DNA of 64,000 nt from Isoetes taiwanensis (Eukaryota; Streptophyta; Lycopodiopsida; Isoetales; Isoetaceae). The stretch spans positions 1,178,001 to 1,242,000 of the forward strand of contig JAJEKV010000006.1 in the NCBI GenBank assembly GCA_021234155.1, in the 5' to 3' direction. The notes below the pieces were generated by a model, which did not search any database, was not told the origin of the DNA, and was given only the letters and a program-made list of their open reading frames with translations. A program made the position numbers and the translations under genes. Position 1 is the stretch's first letter; the number at the start of each line of letters is the position of its first letter. Shown here piece by piece: positions 19,776 through 31,625 of the stretch.

Positions 19776-22734
19776 GTCTATTCAATGTAAAATCGCAGCA
19801 AAGATATCCCTCGGATGTTTTGGAAAACATGCATTCCCCATGTAGACTTGAACCTATACATTGATACTTTACGCCCACTTTTGCTTCACCATGTGAAAGC
19901 TATTGGATCGTTTGTTTCTATGATGTAGTTATATTTTCCTTGTGTTTGGAGTTGACTCAAAGTGCCAAAGGTGGATTCAAAATGAAAATGAGACATCATC
20001 GGATTCTAAGTCAACATGGTGGAACAAGTTAATTGACATTTCTACATGTGAAAATAAAGGTGATCTCTTGAATCGATGTACTGGATTTTGTGAAGGTTAG
20101 GTGCCGACATCAACCGACTATTCTACACTGGCATTTTTCTGCATATATTATTAATTTTTCTCATAAATTTGATTGCTCAAAAAAGCAATGACAAGTTGGG
20201 CATGCACACATTAATTTGCTCAATGTTTTTGTTAGTTATTTTGGTTTAGAGTCTTGGTAAATCAGACTAGTAAGAACCGCAAGCCGAATAAATGACTCAT
20301 TTCCATGAATGCAACCCTAGAATTCCATAAGTAAACACTCATGAAAGAAGCTGTATATAAATTAAGAATTTCGTTTTTATGTGGGATACCTCATTGAAAG
20401 CCATCAAGTTTGATAATTGGTATATCTTTTTGTTCGGGGATATGAAATATATACGCATCTACAAAACTTATCATTTTACAACCGCATTCACAATAAAAAT
20501 AAATAATAATATGTTGTCCTAGGACACTAACCTAAAATCTCTTAAACAAAATTTCTGGCTTACTTACAATTACAAGCCACCGTAAATTCTTATCCCTTTA
20601 TGGGGAAGCAGCTAATAGAGTCAGTAAAACAACATTTTTGAATACCGTCCCATTAACAGCCTTCCACTACTGTGCACCGCAGAATTTGCTACATTCTCGG
20701 AAACCTCCCAGGCATTAAAGGTCAATTAAAAGTATCAAATTCGAAAATACCATGTATAGCTTAGAATTGCACATGTACCAAAATTCATACCATATCAAAT
20801 TGCGCTCATCACATCTAACCTCACAGTGGTACAACAGAAACACACAAACCTTCAACTTATGCCACTACAACTACTATCTATTTACTTAAAAAGTTTTGGG
20901 CTTTCTCTTTCTTGCGGTGTGCCCTTTTTGGGGTGACTTTTGGCAAAAGCATTTTTCCCGCCAAAATGCTTTTTTTTCCTATCTTTCCTCTTGCCTTGAA
21001 TCATCACACATATCTGAAATCAATGGGCTTTTTTGAGCGTCAGCGGCTGATTTCTGGGAGAGCATCTATCTTTGATGATAATTTTACTGGGTTTTAATGC
21101 GTGCTTCTTCTTCTTAGGGTTTGTGGTAGAAAAGGAGAGGATCGGGAGGGGCTTAGGCAAAAGAGCAATTTTGAGTCTGAGCCTCTCGATCCGACCTTCT
21201 TTGCCCCATTTTTGGGTTGCCCCTAGGGGGGCAAACCCTTGTTTATGTGGGCTTTTGGCATATCCTAAGTATATGCTAGAATATCCTTAGGATATGCTGA
21301 TGATTGCTCCAAACTTATGATTGGTAGGTAAACTCGGTCCACTTACGATTGGTGGGCGGCCGCTCGAAACCCGCTGGCGGGGAGGTCTTTTTTCGTGCAC
21401 TCTCGGCCTTTCGGATGAAGCGGATGCACATGCGCTCAAATTGCAATTTCATTTTACCATCATTTGAAAGAATCTTGGCTAGCACCGACCTTGGGGCGCG
21501 TGTGTCCGTGACGGCCAGTCAAAGCAGAGCCTAGGTTATGGCATGGCATACCAGAATTAATGCATATACTAGTAGAGAATGCTATAATCTACACTAGAGT
21601 CTTGTTTATCTTGTGAGGCGTGTGACACAGTTGGACAAACTAGTTGCTTTGCCTCGCAGGGACATGCTGTTGTGGATTACTAGATAGGTGAAGATAGTAT
21701 TTTTTGTAACTTATAGAGGGTTTGGTATGAAATTAAGTTGTGTGGCTTGCTTACCTGTTGTTTAATGTGATGGTTTGATTTATTGCAGGGGAGCAGTCGA
21801 AGGAATGTTTGCATGGAGATTTAGGTGCTAAGATGTGCATATTATGGAACTTGCTTGCTTGCTAGCTACGGTAATGATTTGGAATTTATGGAGGTGATGC
21901 GATTGAATAAACTAGGTGTTTTGTCTACCATGGTCATGCATGTTTCTTGAGCTCGGACTTTTCTTGACATGCATTACTACATGGGGAAAATATTATTTCT
22001 TTGTAACTTATCGAGGGGTTTGAGATCAAATTGAAATGCATCTAAGTTGGCAAATTTAGGGTGACTAGTTGTTGGGCTCATTTTTTCCTGTGGTCATGCA
22101 TGTTATTTGGGGATAGACTTTAGTTATTGGAGCCCCACATGGAGATCTTCTTTGAGCATTCACGTATTCGCAACTTATGCCCGTTACATCTAAAATAAAT
22201 CTCTTTGGATCGTTACTTGCACTTGCATCACATGAACAATATAATTCGAATAATAAACCCTATACAACAACTAGATCTCCTAGCGTGACCCACCTATTTA
22301 CTCAATGATCGAATTTCTAGGATCATAAATAATTACCTTAGGTTTTTCGAGGTATAATCGTGGATTTTTACAGCCATGAATAGTCACCTTAGGTTATTTA
22401 ATACTGCTTTAAACAATAAACAACCTTCACTATAACCATGAACCATAAAAACGTCTTAATATACACTCTTTTGGCCCCCTTACATTTCTTCCTTCCTTCC
22501 TTCTATTTGCATCATGAAACTTGAAGAAACATTAATGATAGACAAACAACCACCCACCCCACTATTCTCACACATTATTATAGATAGAACAAATATACTT
22601 AATAAACCATGAACTCTTCTCACATGGTCTCTTACATGTGCATCAACCCAATGGTGCTTGAATTCCATGGATAAATTTCAACTACCACATCAACACATAA
22701 CAACTATAACTTCATTCTAATGCACAAATTCTTA
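19776..22734. other. No gene recognised; contains repeat copy 21220-21360
   Basis: Anonymous sequence. The only identifiable element is the second copy of the block described at 17471-17640. Frames are all below 75 codons. Confidence 0.35.
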
Positions 22735-22985
22735 CAACCTTCATAAAATCTAAGAAAATCTTACAAAATCTAAAAAGAGCGTGATAAGCGAACTAAAAGG
22801 TATGTCATAAAATTTAAGAGAATCTAAGTCAATCTATCGGGAATATACATAATATCTTGGAGAACCTAAAGGGAATTAGGTGGGAAGCCTTCATGGAATC
22901 TTGCTAAGTCTCATAAAATCACATAGAATCTAGAGGCTTCTTGGGATAATTTTTTGGAAATATAGGATAATTCTACCCTATATGT
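22735..22985 (+). repeat. Short degenerate GAATCT array
   Basis: About 250 bases of AAATCTAAGAAAATCTTAC-type repeats in the GAATCT orientation, much decayed. With the AGATTC array at 23.64 kb it forms a loose inverted pair around the terminal block at 23160-23560. Confidence 0.6.
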
Positions 22986-23159
22986 CCAAGCGCATCCTAC
23001 TCAACAACACCTCAACACCTAAAAGCGGAACTTAGTAATGCAAATGAGAACCATCACCTTCACAAAATGTGAATGTTTTAAAATAGCAATTTCGATTCAA
23101 ACACTCTATTGTCTACAACTACAACTTAAGCCACTTCACTCTCCGGCCATGGAGGGCAA

Positions 23160-23560
23160 CCCTCCGTGCCAAAGACACTTTGTTTATTAAATAAAGGGTG
23201 CCACCCTCCGTCTTTTAATAAAAGAAATTGCAATTTAATAAAAAATCTGATGGTCAGGATTTCTCCTCCCCCTTTTGATCCAAAGGCTATAATTGATTGC
23301 ACCAAAAAGCACCTTTTAAGGGACTTTCCTTGCACCTTCCTTTTAAAAAATCAAGGGCCAAGATTTCTCACGTGCATGATCAACGGTCTAGGGATGGGGT
23401 GCATGCCCCATGCATGCCCCATGCATGCCCCCCACTAAATCCAAGGGCCATTTTCGAGCCACCTCACAAAATGGACGGATGGGATCAATCTCTACATAAC
23501 TTTCAACCCCCCATGGGCACATCAGATAATTGTATATATATAACAGATATATACAAGAAA
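23160..23560. repeat. Terminal block of a GATTC-array element
   Basis: Homologous to 1-420 but the most diverged of the copies. It carries three GCATGCCCCATGCATG units at 23395-23440 and ends in a TATATATAAC / ATATATAC tract. Minus and plus open frames here reflect the block and not a gene. Confidence 0.75.
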
Positions 23561-23639
23561 TTTAATCATCCTCGGCACATTGTTCTAGTTTTTTAACATG
23601 TTCTTTACGGTTTGCAAGGCCATATGGTGCTCTAGGTAA

Positions 23640-24113
23640 CCAACGATTCTACTGAGATTCTCTTGTGATTCCTCTATATTCTTCAATATTCTATGTACTA
23701 TATTTGGCATTCATGAATATTCCCCTAGATTCTCTTAGGAGGTGCTTACCCATGAGCATTTAGAACCTTCCAAAATAATCTATTTTGAATCTGTGCAACA
23801 TTTTTAAAACATTTTCTATTTTTAGACTGAGGCGCTTACCTTGAGCATCTAGAACTTTTTTTTTTCAAGATTTATATTGCACACCTTTATTATGAAACAT
23901 TTTAGAACATTCTATTGTGGCTCTTTGCAAAATCTTAAAAAAACTCTAAGATTTCATCAAGATTTTCTTAGATTCCCTTAGATATTATGAAGATTTCCTT
24001 AGATTCAACTAGATTTTAAGAGATTCCCTTAGACTTGTAAATATTTTCCTAGATTCTCTTATAATTTATGAGATTTCCTTAGATTCCCTTTAATTCTTCT
24101 GGATTCCTTTACA
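23640..24113 (-). repeat. AGATTC array
   Basis: Degenerate AGATTC / AGATTTTC repeats that pass gradually into TTCTAGAAC-type repeats at the right. Confidence 0.75.
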
Positions 24114-24360
24114 TTCTAGAAATTTCTAGAACATTCTAGAACTTTCTGGAACATTCTGAGACTTTCAATACATCCTAGAAGTATTTCCCTATTCCCTTAC
24201 ATCCCCGAAGATTCCCCTACATTCTAGAACTTATTAGAACAATTATCTTATATTCCAAAACTTTTTAGAATTCTGGAACTTTCTAGAACATTCTAGAAAA
24301 TTCTTGAACTTTCTAGGGTCTTCTAGAACATTCTAGAGCCTTCTAGAACTATCTAGAATG
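24114..24360. promoter_or_regulatory. Dense array of heat-shock-element-like TTCTAGAA palindromes
   Basis: Two runs of alternating TTC and GAA pentamers with exact 10-bp phase. Run 1 (24114-24166) has TTCTAGAA AT TTCTAGAA, then CA TTCTAGAA CT TTCTGGAA CA TTC. Run 2 (24264-24358) has about nine units such as TTCTAGAACATTCTAGAA. The heat-shock transcription factor site is inverted nGAAn units in contiguous array, so both runs match far beyond the usual three units. The match is seen directly; whether any factor binds or drives transcription is inference, because the same sequence could be a variant of the neighbouring AGATTC repeat. Confidence 0.5.
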
Positions 24361-24433
24361 TTATATTCTATTTTATCTTAATTACAATATTAAGCTTAAC
24401 TAAATTTGAAACATTAATTACTTTAATGAATCA

Positions 24434-24505
24434 ATGCTTGGTCTAGTGGTTAGAATGGGGGACTGGGGGGTTGATGACCAGGGTTCAAATCCCCCAAATG
24501 GCATA
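24434..24505 (+). repeat. tRNA-derived SINE-like head (pol III A and B boxes)
   Basis: A box TGGTCTAGTGG at 24439-24449 and B box GGTTCAAATCC at 24482-24492, 43 bases start to start, which is tRNA spacing. The T-arm is recognisable, but the anticodon arm is G-rich and the acceptor stem pairs poorly (ATGC/GCAT only), so this is not a functional tRNA gene. It fits the 5' head of a plant SINE. Confidence 0.6.
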
Positions 24506-24544
24506 AAAATTTTAAAAGACTCTCCTTAAGGACCGAGCATTCAA

Positions 24545-24825
24545 TATGAGCCTTAGGATCTTAGATTCGATCAACGATCGAGATCTCACCATATGAAAGC
24601 AACATGAGCCGTAGGATCTATTACATATAATTCCCAAAGCCATGTAGACCGTAAGATATGTGCAAAGCCACCTGAGTCGTAGGATCTCGGACCGACGGTC
24701 GGGATCAAGAACAACCTGGACCGTAGGATCGTCTATATAGAATCTATATATAAACTCCCAAGCCATCTGCGCCGTAGGATGTGTCCCCAAACAGCGTGGC
24801 CGTCCGGATCTCAAGCGGCCCCGGT
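24545..24825. repeat. Dispersed GCCGTAGGATC motif repeats
   Basis: Seven diverged copies of a (GA)GCCGTAGGATCT motif at spacings of roughly 35-60 bases (near 24548, 24606, 24648, 24684, 24720, 24770 and 24800), directly after the SINE-like head. They may be the SINE body or a separate degenerate tandem repeat. Confidence 0.5.
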
Positions 24826-24859
24826 CGGATAAACGCGACAAACATAAGAACATATATAT

Positions 24860-26767
24860 GATTGATATATGATAGAAAAGACAACAAGTTTACATGAAAC
24901 AACAAGTTTACATGAAACTTAGTAATCCAGACCAAGTTCATCTTCATGTCTATGTTCAACATGCTGATCCCTTTCATTTTAGTCACTTCAACCTCAGGTT
25001 GGTCCAATCATTGTAAAATATTAGGTATGATCTCTTTCCGGGGAGCCATTAAGATGAATCTAAAGAAGTAAAAGCCATCTGCATTAGGATTTTGAAGCAT
25101 TTTGTACTAAGATCCACACAATATCCTAACAAGCAACTTAGCGATATTGTGTTCTACGAATAATAAAAAGGCCATCCTCACAATGTGAAAAAAAGACCCC
25201 GTTTTTCCTACTTTTATGTTAAAATAGTACAACAAAAATGCACACTAACCTGGTTCAAGAACTTCAGTTCAATCTGCAAAAATACAGTGTAGTATCATAT
25301 TATCCAGAGGGTATCACACCAACAAAAACCGTGTTGTTCTTTCACTAACCATAACAAAGAAAGCAAAAACAAAATAAGAACTAAAAATCGTAAAAAATAA
25401 CAAAGACAAAAAACTTCAACATAACAAACCTTACCTTTCTTTAGTATGCCCTTCTTGTTAACGTTTTTTTCTAGAGAACCCTTCAAAAGAGGTTTTTTTA
25501 ATCCTCCATGGTAATGAGCTTACTATATGCCTTTTTTGTATTTGGTTTCATAGGCCATTTGGTTTAAAGTAAAAAATAAAAATTGATTACTTCATTCGTT
25601 CTTTAACTCAACGAATAGCAATCTCTATCACTCTCCTATCCCTCAAAGACAAAGATACAATAGCAATCTTTGCTTCTCCACATCCCTCAAGGGACAAAAA
25701 ACAACAATACAAATAGCAATCTTTGCGCTCCCCTATCCCTTTGTATGTTAGAACATAGACATCATCTAGTCTTTATATAAATAATAATCATATAATCTAT
25801 ACATATATAATTGAGTCTCTCATGGTTCCATTTTTTCTCGCCGTCATTTTAAAAGCTGTCGAGCGACCGTTTTCTAGTTGAGCGGTGTTGAAGGTCGAAT
25901 TTCCGGATAGGATCGAAAAAGCGATGCATGAAGGGGCCATTACCACAAAATTCTCCGCGGTCGGTACTCACTTAATCCCTTTGTGGCGGATTTTGGCGGT
26001 CTTCAAGCAGTTTCTTTGTGGCTTTTCGGCATCTAGGGATTAAGATTGCTAAATCACGGGAAGTTAATTTGTGGTTCTCTTGCTTTCCTTGGTGCCATAG
26101 GCTATACTAGGGGAGTCTTTGAGTCTAAGCGGTTTGGGTAAGCTCTTTTCCTTTGCTACTATTTTGTTAGGCTTTGTGTTGGTTTTGGTGCGCCCGATCA
26201 AGTAGGCGTCGGATAAATGGGTATTGCCTCTATCGAGGAGAGCCTTGTCTTGATCTTTGGACATAATGGGAGCTGTTGTTACTTTGCTTGCCCAAATCCT
26301 TGCCAATGTTGCGAGGGAGGTTGTATTTGTTGTACATCAAAAAAGCTGGTTCTTTCTCGGTAACTTTGGCTCCATCGATTGCAGCTAGGATTACGCTCAA
26401 AGATGCATCGATGATGCCTGAGTTTGTAATTGTCTCTTCTTTTGTAGGAATTTCCAAGGAATGGTTATCTAGATGACTCTTTTTTGTTTTCAATCAGTTC
26501 AACTCCTTTGTAGGAATTTCGAAAAAAGTGACTTTCTAGGTGACTCTATTTTGTTTTTCAACCCGATTGCAACCACTTTCGGCCAAGACAAAAAGCGAGG
26601 GCACATGGAAGTGCAATTCATTTCTCTTCAGTAGTAAATGCTAATAATTAATATAAATCAAAGTTTCTTTTTACCATATATTGTGTGCTCTCTCTGAGGG
26701 GTGATACTCACTTGGCATTTGACATGGGTCTCATTCAACTAATGCATTGCAAATATTTTTTTATTGT
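24860..26767. other. No gene recognised
   Basis: AT-rich DNA. Two overlapping minus-strand frames (26064-26306, 26230-26493) are Lys/Ser/Thr-rich without an identifiable domain; one frame shift between them might join a decayed coding region, but I cannot name it. Confidence 0.3.
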
Positions 26768-28210
26768 TGTGATGCTTCGGAATCTATACCATGCTCCCAT
26801 CGTTACAAATATGGGAAATTCCCCTCCGTGGCGACTACATCACCATGAAAAGGCCCTCAGGCTAACTTTCGGACCACTTGGAATGGCCAAGTGTCGGTGA
26901 GGAACACGGAGGTGTCATTAGTCCCCCCGTCCTCTATGGGAATCCTATCACGATTGGGCGGCGTACATACATGTTAGCACATAGCAATCACACAGAGAAT
27001 AATATACCACCACGAAGGGTGGTCCATTCCTCACCATATAAATAGCAGTACACGTACAAGATAACATAAGCAATATACCACAGATAAGGGCTCTACCCCG
27101 GGCTCAGACTCCAGGGAATCGACTGACGGTCAAGGCCTCAAGATAATAGCAGACGGAGATATAACATGGCATTGGTTGATATAGAACAATGGCTAGGGTA
27201 GTCCACTCCATCCGCCCCTCCTGTGCACACTTTGCAGATAGGCTGAGACATGCTATGGCATAATTGTAGCCTTCCAGAGATGCAATCTCATGGAGTCACC
27301 CTATGAAATTACTCTCTGGTTATATCTCCCTAGTCCGATGAGGCAGATTAGGGAGACGTCCCCTCCCCGGGCATGATGGATCCCTGGGTGCTAGAGGACA
27401 TGTACCACATCAGCGGCCCCCGCATCCGTACCCGACTTACTCCTCTAAATCTAAAGGCTGGCTTACCGTGCCTGTTCAAGCCTAGACATCCATATAGGCA
27501 CTCATCCTGTGATCCAGGAAGTGTCAGACCCATATCCAGAGCTCCTTGGTGACCCGGCTATAAGCCTAGTACACTATAGGAATCCACGTAGCCCGGCTAG
27601 GTAAAGATCCTATCCCCATTTCACCATCATACACATTGTCACGGTGCTGAATCACAATATAGCATCCACAACCCAGGTGGGCTCTTGATACCTGAGGCCG
27701 CAATTCTTGGGTCTTAAAGGGTTCTACCTAGAGATATATCTACTACTAGAAGCTTTTAGGTCTCTACCGGCCTTACCCCTAGACATACGAGGAGCAGAAA
27801 GATAGAACATAATCATAAGCAAAGTATCCATCCTCATCTTAACGGTATATAATAGAGCTTGGCTAAAGCCATTATCACGAAAGGCTTCCATTCTTCAAGT
27901 CTGGTTGCAGTGGCTGGTAGCTCGTCTCTTCTCCAACCCTTCCCAAATCGATTTGGGGCAGAATTGGGGGTAGGGATTGGATCCCAATATTAGCAAGTTC
28001 CCCCGGCCAATCGATTTGGGCCAGGTGGCTTTCCCTAATTAACTAATATTTACTAATTAATATATTAATTAGTCTAATTAGGTTATTTAACTTACTAACA
28101 ACTTAACATAGCTAATAAAAGCCCTTTTAGGTTACCCCAAGTTATCCCCTAATGACTCATAAGTGTCATAGTATGTATATGTATACCATATAAATATGTG
28201 GAACGTCACA
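26768..28210 (-). repeat. 3' LTR of the chromovirus (left, complete)
   Basis: About 1.44 kb; plus-strand ends are TGTGATGCTTCGG and GGAACGTCACA, so on the minus strand it starts TGTGACG. It aligns with the three pieces of the right LTR: 26768-27003 with 38807-39018, 27487-28036 with 41745-42382 (the latter has about 70 extra bases near 42110-42180), and 28037-28210 with 51571-51754. Target-site duplication is unresolved; ATGCA follows the right LTR and occurs only 21 bp before the left one. Confidence 0.85.
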
Positions 28211-28224
28211 TTCTCCCCCCTTGG
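28211..28224 (-). other. Polypurine tract of the chromovirus
   Basis: On the minus strand CCAAGGGGGGAGAA stands immediately before the LTR start TGTGACG. This is the usual plus-strand primer of plant Ty3/gypsy elements and fixes both the element's orientation and the LTR edge. Confidence 0.85.
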
Positions 28225-28559
28225 AATAATGATGTCCTCAGCATTGGGGTTAGTTCAATAAGAAACAATTAATTTAGAGAAAATAAACTTACTCCATAAC
28301 GTAATAGAGAATTAAGTGATCAGTGATCGAGTTCTTTTTAGGACCACGGTCCATTCAGCTTGAACAATGAGGATAATTAACACAAAATTATAGGAAAAAC
28401 ACACATGTAAAACACAATGAAACAACAAGAGGCGGCCCCAAACAAAGGCTTGAAATCTTACTGAGATATCACGATGCAGCGTTCTTGGCTTGAGAATTCG
28501 ATCTATCGATGTTATAAATAAGTAAAATAGTGTGATTGAAGGGACCACTCCCTTTAACG

Positions 28560-29600
28560 AAAAAGAAATAGAAATGAAGGAAATCCTATCATATCTAAGG
28601 CTTTGCGTTCATCTCGGCGTAAGGAATGGCAATGTTCCCATTATAGCCGTAGATAGATGCGTCCTATCATGAATGGTTATATGCCCATTCCCCATCTAAG
28701 ATGCATCTAACCCAACCTCTTATATGATCCCTGTGGGATTGAGCAGCTCACTTGACCCCCTGGGATCCATAATGCGGTGCATACCATTAGAATTGGTGTC
28801 GATCGCCGCCGTGAATGGTTCAGCCACGGCATTCTTTGCATAAAATGCGGGTAAGCCTTGTCCAAATCCGCTTTAAGAACTCGGGTTATATCCTCTGTTG
28901 GTAAGTGTTTCCCTTGACTAAACAACTGCAATATTTTAATCCTGCGGGTCGCTTATATACTACGATCAAGGAGAGCCTCGGGCACAATCTCCACCAAGCT
29001 GATCTTTTCGTCATCTCGAAGTGTCGGTATTAAGGATCTCTTAGGTATCACGGTGTATTCTTCTTGAGAAGGCTCACATGAAAGACTTTATGGACCTTTA
29101 AGCGTGCGGATAGATTCAGCGGTGTAGGCTTGGGAACCTATCCTCTCGGTTATCTCAAAGGGTCCCACCCATCTAGGTGCCATCTTCTTGCAATTGCCAA
29201 TTAGGAGTTTGGTGCTTCACTTTAATCTTTAGCCATCAGTTCACCAACTTGAAATTCCGTGGTGTCCGTCTTGCGTCGGCAAGGCTCTTTTGGGGCAGCT
29301 AACAAATAACCTCGAACTTCCTCGACTACGGCTTGCATATATGTAAGTAGGCTGGCGAAAACCGACCTTGGAAATGGATTATGCCGCGTGTGCGGGTAAG
29401 ACATTGATAGCCATAGTTGATCATAAAAGGAACATCCTTGAAGACTCTTGTTTGAAATCTTGTTATATACAAACTCCACCAAATGGATATAATCGCCCAT
29501 TGGGATTGCTTGTTTTAGACATAGTTACGTAGCATATCTTCTATTATGCGATTGAATGCCTTTCGGTTTAGACATCCATCTGCGGTTGGTAAGCCATGCT
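28560..29600 (-). pseudogene. Chromovirus integrase C-terminus and chromodomain
   Basis: In minus-strand order: an integrase C-terminal part with VEFVYN (29450-29480) and MAPRWVGPFEI (29145-29185), then SLVEIVPEALLDR (28960-29000) and GKHLPTEDI (28890-28920) with AYPHF near 28845. The last three are the conserved order of a plant chromovirus chromodomain, including the basic-Trp region where W is read here as part of a broken frame. The chromodomain would direct integration to marked chromatin. Several frame changes mean no continuous protein. Confidence 0.75.
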
Positions 29601-31480
29601 CATGGCAAGCTTAGTTTGAATAGTCTTTGAAGAAATCCTTCCAAAATGCACTAACAAACTTAGGATCGGTCGATATAATGAGTGCGGGGCATCCCATGGA
29701 GAAGAATATCTCTCTTGTGAACAACAAGGCGGTGTCTAATGCAATATCCGTGGTTCGACCGGCGGCCAGAAATCGCCATTTTGGAAAGCTTGTCGACCAC
29801 AACCATCAATGCATCAAATTCCCTTAGAGTGCCGCGAAGCCCCATGATGAAATTTATGGTAATAACTTCCCACTTTATATTAGGAACATCTAAGGGCTAT
29901 ATTTCTCCTAGAATCTGCCATTGTTTCGCCTTTGTTTGTTGACATATCTGACATTGTTTAACGTATCGGGCAATGTGCTTCTTCATTCACGGCGAAAATA
30001 TTTGGGCGGATCTTAAAATATGTCTTGAAATTCGTCGCATGCCCGCTATAATTTGTTATGTGTGTCGTGGAGAATAAACTGCGAACTCGATGTTTTGGGG
30101 CCGCTATAACTTATTCTTACAATAAAGTAGATCTCCTTCCTTCTTATAATGGCTGACTTCCCTCTCCTTATCCGTTCGGCTTCCTTAGATAGACTTTGCC
30201 ATATTTCACGAAATTCAGAATTTGTAGGAAGAGTCGCTCTATCGCTTACCGATGAGAGTGGAAATCGCATTACAATGTCGGCTTATAGACTACTTCAAAA
30301 TCATACTCTTCCACAAATTCCATCTATTGTCGATGTCTAAGATTGAGATGGGGTTGTGTGAAAATGTATTGGAGACTTTAGTGATCTGTATCCAACTAGA
30401 ATCGTCTTGAAACAAATATCTCCATATACACAAGGCACGCTTACGGTACGCAAGTAATTCTTGGTCATGCATGGGGTATCATTTGTTTGCACTATTCATC
30501 TTTCTAAAATCATCAGCGATTACCCTACCTTTTTTTGCATTATCGCCACGGTAGCAATTTCGCGTCGTGTGGTACCCCATTTATCCGCCGAGGGTTTAGC
30601 AAAGGTCGAGAATTCAAAGCGATCATCAAGGCATCCTTCAATGACTAAAATCCGCTTTGCATTTTCTCCTTCAATGTGCCATCAATCCCTAACCTTCTCA
30701 TGTTTTTGTAAGATCGTGTGAAGCCCACTTTATATTAGGAACATCTAAGGGCTATAATTCTCACGGAATCATGAATTGTTTCGCCTTTGTTTATTGACAT
30801 ATCGACATTGTTTAATGTATCGGGCAATGTGCTTCTTCATTCTGGCCAAAAATAGGCTGGGCGGATCTTAAAATATATCTTGAAGTGCATGCCCGCTATG
30901 GAATTTATTATGTGTGTCGTGGAGAATAAACTTGCGAACTCGATGTCTTGGGGACGCATAACTTATTCTTATAATAAAGTAGATTTCCTTCCTTCTTATA
31001 ATGGCAGAAAGCTTCCCTCTCCTTATCAGTTCTGGCTTCCTTGGATAGACTTTGCCATATTTCCTGAAATTCAGAATCTGTAGGAAGAGTCCGCTCTATC
31101 TGCTTACCAAACTCACTGATGAAAGTGGAAATCGCATTACAATGTGTTCCGGTGACCAATGGATGCTGGAAAGAGCGTCAGCAATAACATTATGCTTGTC
31201 TGGCTTATAGACTACTTCAAAATAATACTCTTCTAGAAATTCCATCTATCAAAGATGTATAAGATTGAGATGGGGTTGTGTGAAAATGTATTGGAGACTT
31301 TAGTGATCTGTATCCAACTAGAATCGTCTGCCAAGCAAATATCTCCATATACACAAGGCATGCACGACTGCAAGTAATTCTTGGTCATGCGTGGGGTATG
31401 TTCCGCACTATTCATCTTTCTAGAATCATCAGCGATTACCCTACCTTTTTGCATTATCGCCGCCGTAGCAATTTCTTGGC
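29600..31480 (-). pseudogene. Chromovirus integrase core and RNase H, tandemly duplicated
   Basis: The integrase core is at 29600-29845 (VDKLSKMA, then FSMGCPALIISTD, then FWKDFFK). The integrase N-terminal region (YYKNKLCVPKTSSSQ) and the RNase H segment (RVIADDSRKMNSAEHTPR, MHDQELLAY) each occur twice, because 29848-30720 is repeated at 30722-31625. Minus-strand order therefore reads RNase H, integrase start, RNase H, integrase start, integrase core. Each copy carries its own frame breaks. Confidence 0.75.
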
Positions 31481-31625
31481 GTGCTGTGGCAACCCATTTA
31501 TCCTTAGAGAATTTAGCAAGGTTAGGTAGGCGATCATCAAGGCAACCTTCAATGACTAAAATCCGCTTGCATTTTCTCCTTCCAATGTGCCATCAATCCC
31601 TAACCTTCTCATGTTTTGTAAGATC
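29848..31625. repeat. Direct duplication inside chromovirus pol
   Basis: Two units of about 870-900 bp begin with ACTTTATATTAGGAACATCTAA (29871 and 30729) and end with CATGTTTTGTAAGATCGTG-like sequence. Copies differ by many 1-10 base indels, with similar substitutions. Either a real unequal exchange or an assembly duplication of noisy reads. Confidence 0.75.

Noticed and set aside
24434-24505. Functional tRNA gene
   Set aside because: Acceptor and anticodon stems do not pair adequately; only the promoter boxes and T-arm are tRNA-like.
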